Positions 62,122 to 64,000 of a stretch of DNA of 64,000 nucleotides are shown here, piece after piece. Positions within the stretch are counted from its first letter, which is position 1. Every line of letters begins with the position of its first letter. The DNA lies in contig NZ_BAWM01000098.1 of the NCBI RefSeq assembly GCF_000759675.1, forward strand, positions 248,001-312,000, read 5' to 3'. Made by a program: the position numbers and the translations under genes. The notes beneath the pieces are model-generated. The model was not told where the DNA came from and did no database searches. It saw nothing but the letters and a program-made list of their open reading frames with translations. The stretch comes from Neobacillus niacini (GTDB taxonomy: Bacteria > Bacillota > Bacilli > Bacillales > Cytobacillaceae).

Positions 62122-62961
62122 TTAGTCATGTAACTTCGCAGGTTCCCAAGTAATGATTGCAGCATTGAATGGGTAACGGTACACATACTGGCCATCCTCC
62201 ATAGCAATAAAAGGTTCGAGTGATGCTTTCACATGTGCCATATCAAACCGGGATGATAAGATTTTTTTGCTTTGTGCTTCATATAATTGCTGCAATGTAT
62301 CATAACGATACTCACGCTCCAGCTTGAGCATTTCACAATTTGCATAAATCCCTAACTGATACAGCATATTGACGATGGTAATATAATCACGGCGAGGATA
62401 TTTAATGTCATAGCAAAACTGCTCATCTAAAATAACGTAATGCGGCTGAATTGGTCCTGTTGTTAAGCCAATGATGGCGCGCTTATTGGCAAGCCTGTTC
62501 ATTTTTTTCAGCGCCGCAATCATTTCATACATACGATAAAAGCAGTTCACCCCAATAACAACATCATGCTGCTCAATTTGCGCTTCTTCCCATTTACTAT
62601 GGACGAACTGAACATTTGTATCGTTTTCAAAGTATTGTTTTAAATAATCAAGCACACTTTCAGAACCATCCACTAGCGTTAAACTTTTGACATCTTGACG
62701 AAGTTGGAAGGTATAGTTGCCCCATCCAGGCCCAATTTCAATACAAGTTGAATTTTGCGGGATATGCTGTTTCATTTTTTCGTAAATTATTTTTGCATAG
62801 GCGTCTGTTTGCTTGTATGTTTTTTTCTTCATGGACTGAGCCCAAAATGTTTCTTCCAGCTCATCATCGATCATTCGTTCTGGCATCTTGCCATGCCAGT
62901 TTAACATGCCTTCTTTCCAAAGCTTTTCAAAATCAAATTGTAAAGGGGATCCTTTTATCAT
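62122..62961 (-). CDS. class I SAM-dependent methyltransferase in the cobalamin operon
   Basis: 279 residues. SAM motif I is ENSTC-IEIGPGWGNYTFQL (about 75-93), acidic motif II VDGSES. The C-terminal third is mixed alpha/beta. The start has GAGGAG 9 nt upstream. The gene sits between the broken btuR and cbiX and is likely cotranscribed with the cobalamin genes, yet it does not resemble the tetrapyrrole methylases (which are of class III). Its substrate is unknown; a role in corrinoid or cofactor metabolism is inferred from position only. Confidence 0.75.
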   Translation of the reverse strand: MIKGSPLQFDFEKLWKEGMLNWHGKMPERMIDDELEETFWAQSMKKKTYKQTDAYAKIIYEKMKQHIPQNSTCIEIGPGWGNYTFQLRQDVKSLTLVDGSESVLDYLKQYFENDTNVQFVHSKWEEAQIEQHDVVIGVNCFYRMYEMIAALKKMNRLANKRAIIGLTTGPIQPHYVILDEQFCYDIKYPRRDYITIVNMLYQLGIYANCEMLKLEREYRYDTLQQLYEAQSKKILSSRFDMAHVKASLEPFIAMEDGQYVYRYPFNAAIITWEPAKLHD

Positions 62962-62974
62962 TGAATTTTCTCCT

Positions 62975-63089
62975 CAATCTCGACAACATAAATGGACAAT
63001 CCTTTTGGTGTATGCAATAGCTACCCTTACTGCATTGTTTTTCCTTTGCCTTCTCCTGTATAAACTAACAGCACCCCCTGTCGTGCCAT
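62975..63089 (-). pseudogene. btuR/cobO (corrinoid adenosyltransferase) 5' remnant
   Basis: From ATG 63089, with GGGAGG upstream, the frame reads MARQGVLLVYTGEGKGKT, the P-loop of BtuR/CobO ATP:corrinoid adenosyltransferases. A stop follows three codons later. A one-base shift restores AVRVAIAYTKRIVH, matching the next helix of the family, before another stop. About 160 further codons are missing. In B. megaterium btuR follows cbiY, exactly this position. Confidence 0.75.
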
Positions 63090-63101
63090 GTACAAACCTC
63101 C

Positions 63102-63656
63102 CTATAGCCAAGTTGTTTTTTCAGCAAATGGTGTTCGCTTCTTCACGGAAGTGCTTTCTTCTGCAGGGTAACCTATGCATAACGTCCCTACTAATTGCTC
63201 TTGATCTGATGCACCTATAAAAGCATGTAATGCTGTATCATGAACTAAGCCCACTCCACGTGTACGCCATACCATGCCTAAACCCAGCTGTTCGGCCATT
63301 AACCACATCGACATAATCGCACTGCTTACTGCAAAGGTATTATCTTTTGTTGCACCTTCATCTCCATCGACAATGGCAGATGTCACCACAATAACCAGCG
63401 GTGTTTTTGTGATGGCTTCCATTGAGCTTTCCACTAAATGTGGTTTTGTTGGGAAACGTTTTTGTAAATAATCAAGCGCCACCAGCTCATAACGTTTAAA
63501 GCTGTCGCCCTGTAATACATAGAAATGCCAGGGCTCACGCATACGGTCATTTGGTGCAAACGTTGCTGCTTCTAATAACGTCTCAATTTTGTCACGTTCC
63601 ACTTCGCGCGTTTCAAATTGACGAATCGCACGGCGTTTTTTTAATGCATCTAACAT
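63102..63656 (-). CDS. nitroreductase-family protein, CbiY-like
   Basis: 184 residues of the FMN-dependent nitroreductase fold: KKRRAIRQFETREVERDKI at the N-terminus (FMN phosphate contacts), TFAPNDRMREPWHFYVL, and the C-terminal GLVHDTALHAFIGASDQEQL and GTLCIGYPAEE. The start overlaps the SUMT stop by 7 nt. CbiY in the B. megaterium cob operon is a nitroreductase homologue in the same order; its exact reaction is not settled. It could equally be a general NAD(P)H oxidoreductase. Confidence 0.82.
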   Translation of the reverse strand: MLDALKKRRAIRQFETREVERDKIETLLEAATFAPNDRMREPWHFYVLQGDSFKRYELVALDYLQKRFPTKPHLVESSMEAITKTPLVIVVTSAIVDGDEGATKDNTFAVSSAIMSMWLMAEQLGLGMVWRTRGVGLVHDTALHAFIGASDQEQLVGTLCIGYPAEESTSVKKRTPFAEKTTWL

Positions 63657-64000
63657 AATTCATGCTCCTTTTCAATAAACCAAGCAATTTGATCCCGTAC
63701 CTTAACAACATCACCAACTAAAATCATGGCTGGATTAGAGATACGATGTATTTGAATATCTTGTGCAATCGTTGAGAGATTGCCTGTAATCGTACGCTGG
63801 TTTTTAGTTGTGCCCCATTCAATAACGGCAACAGGGGTTGTTTCACTTTTGCCATAGGTTATTAAGCTTTTCGTTATATGCGCGATATTGCCAATACTCA
63901 TATAAAAGGCCACCGTATCAATTTGAGCAAGCGCCGACCAATTTAAAAAGTCCTGCTCCTTTTCTGGCCGGCCATGACCTGTAACGATCGCAAAGCTTGC
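63650..64000 (-). CDS. uroporphyrinogen-III C-methyltransferase (SUMT), C-terminal part, runs off window
   Basis: The frame is open to the right edge, so the N-terminus is missing. Visible: FAIVTGHGRP, DTVAFYMSIGN (SAM-binding region III of class III methylases), VAVIEWGTTKNQRTITGNL and the C-terminal NPAMILVGDVVKVRD. This is the C-terminal half of CobA/CysG-A-type SUMT, which methylates uroporphyrinogen III to precorrin-2. It is the upstream neighbour of cbiY as in the B. megaterium operon. Confidence 0.88.
   Translation of the reverse strand, partial: ASFAIVTGHGRPEKEQDFLNWSALAQIDTVAFYMSIGNIAHITKSLITYGKSETTPVAVIEWGTTKNQRTITGNLSTIAQDIQIHRISNPAMILVGDVVKVRDQIAWFIEKEHELC

Overview
The window looks like a chromosomal segment of a low-GC, endospore-forming member of the Bacillaceae (Bacillus or a close relative such as Neobacillus). 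The evidence is the gene content and order: gltC/gltAB, a yng-type leucine-degradation operon followed by scoA/scoB, a gerA-type germinant receptor operon with a good sigma-G promoter, phoD-tatA, FTR1-type iron uptake under Fur boxes, and the end of a Bacillus megaterium-type cobalamin operon. Almost every gene has a strong Shine-Dalgarno sequence and many use TTG or GTG starts. Species cannot be named from the sequence alone.

Left part (1-12.4 kb). An edge-truncated JetD-like Toprim protein, a secreted M15 peptidase, then a small graveyard (about 1975-2755) with remnants of glutamate synthase, assimilatory nitrate reductase and purF. Next come tatA and phoD, gltB and gltA, and the divergent regulator gltC.

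Catabolic part (12.5-25.2 kb). scoB, a 52-bp tandem hairpin array, scoA, and an acyl-CoA carboxylase beta subunit / enoyl-CoA hydratase / HMG-CoA lyase / BCCP / biotin carboxylase / AMP-forming acyl-CoA synthetase / acyl-CoA dehydrogenase operon. Together these take isovaleryl-CoA (leucine) to acetoacetate and acetoacetyl-CoA. A divergent GAF-PucR regulator lies at the head of the operon.

Middle (25.4-38.8 kb). Two secreted M14 carboxypeptidase-like proteins, a GntR regulator with a DMT exporter, a low-information stretch with small hypothetical membrane or secreted proteins and dispersed repeats (including 3' halves of a selenocysteine tRNA), etfBA, and a 5'-truncated dockerin-domain protein.

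Signalling/transport module (38.9-45.9 kb). An OmpR-type two-component system, a sugar-type ABC importer (two permeases and one lipoprotein, no ATPase) and an Amidase_3 cell-wall hydrolase. All four transcription units carry the same 11-bp direct repeats, exactly 18 nt upstream of the -10 position. This looks like a self-contained regulon and is the best candidate here for an undescribed system.

Right part (46.2-64 kb). The gerA-type operon, a polytopic glycosyltransferase-like protein, a Fur-regulated FTR1 iron permease with a membrane-anchored partner, a GT2 / alkaline-phosphatase-superfamily / UPF0104 / epimerase glycan cluster, a second Fur-controlled lipoprotein, UDP-glucose dehydrogenase, and the 3' end of a cobalamin operon (SUMT, CbiY-like nitroreductase, a broken btuR, a methyltransferase, a CbiW-CbiX fusion).
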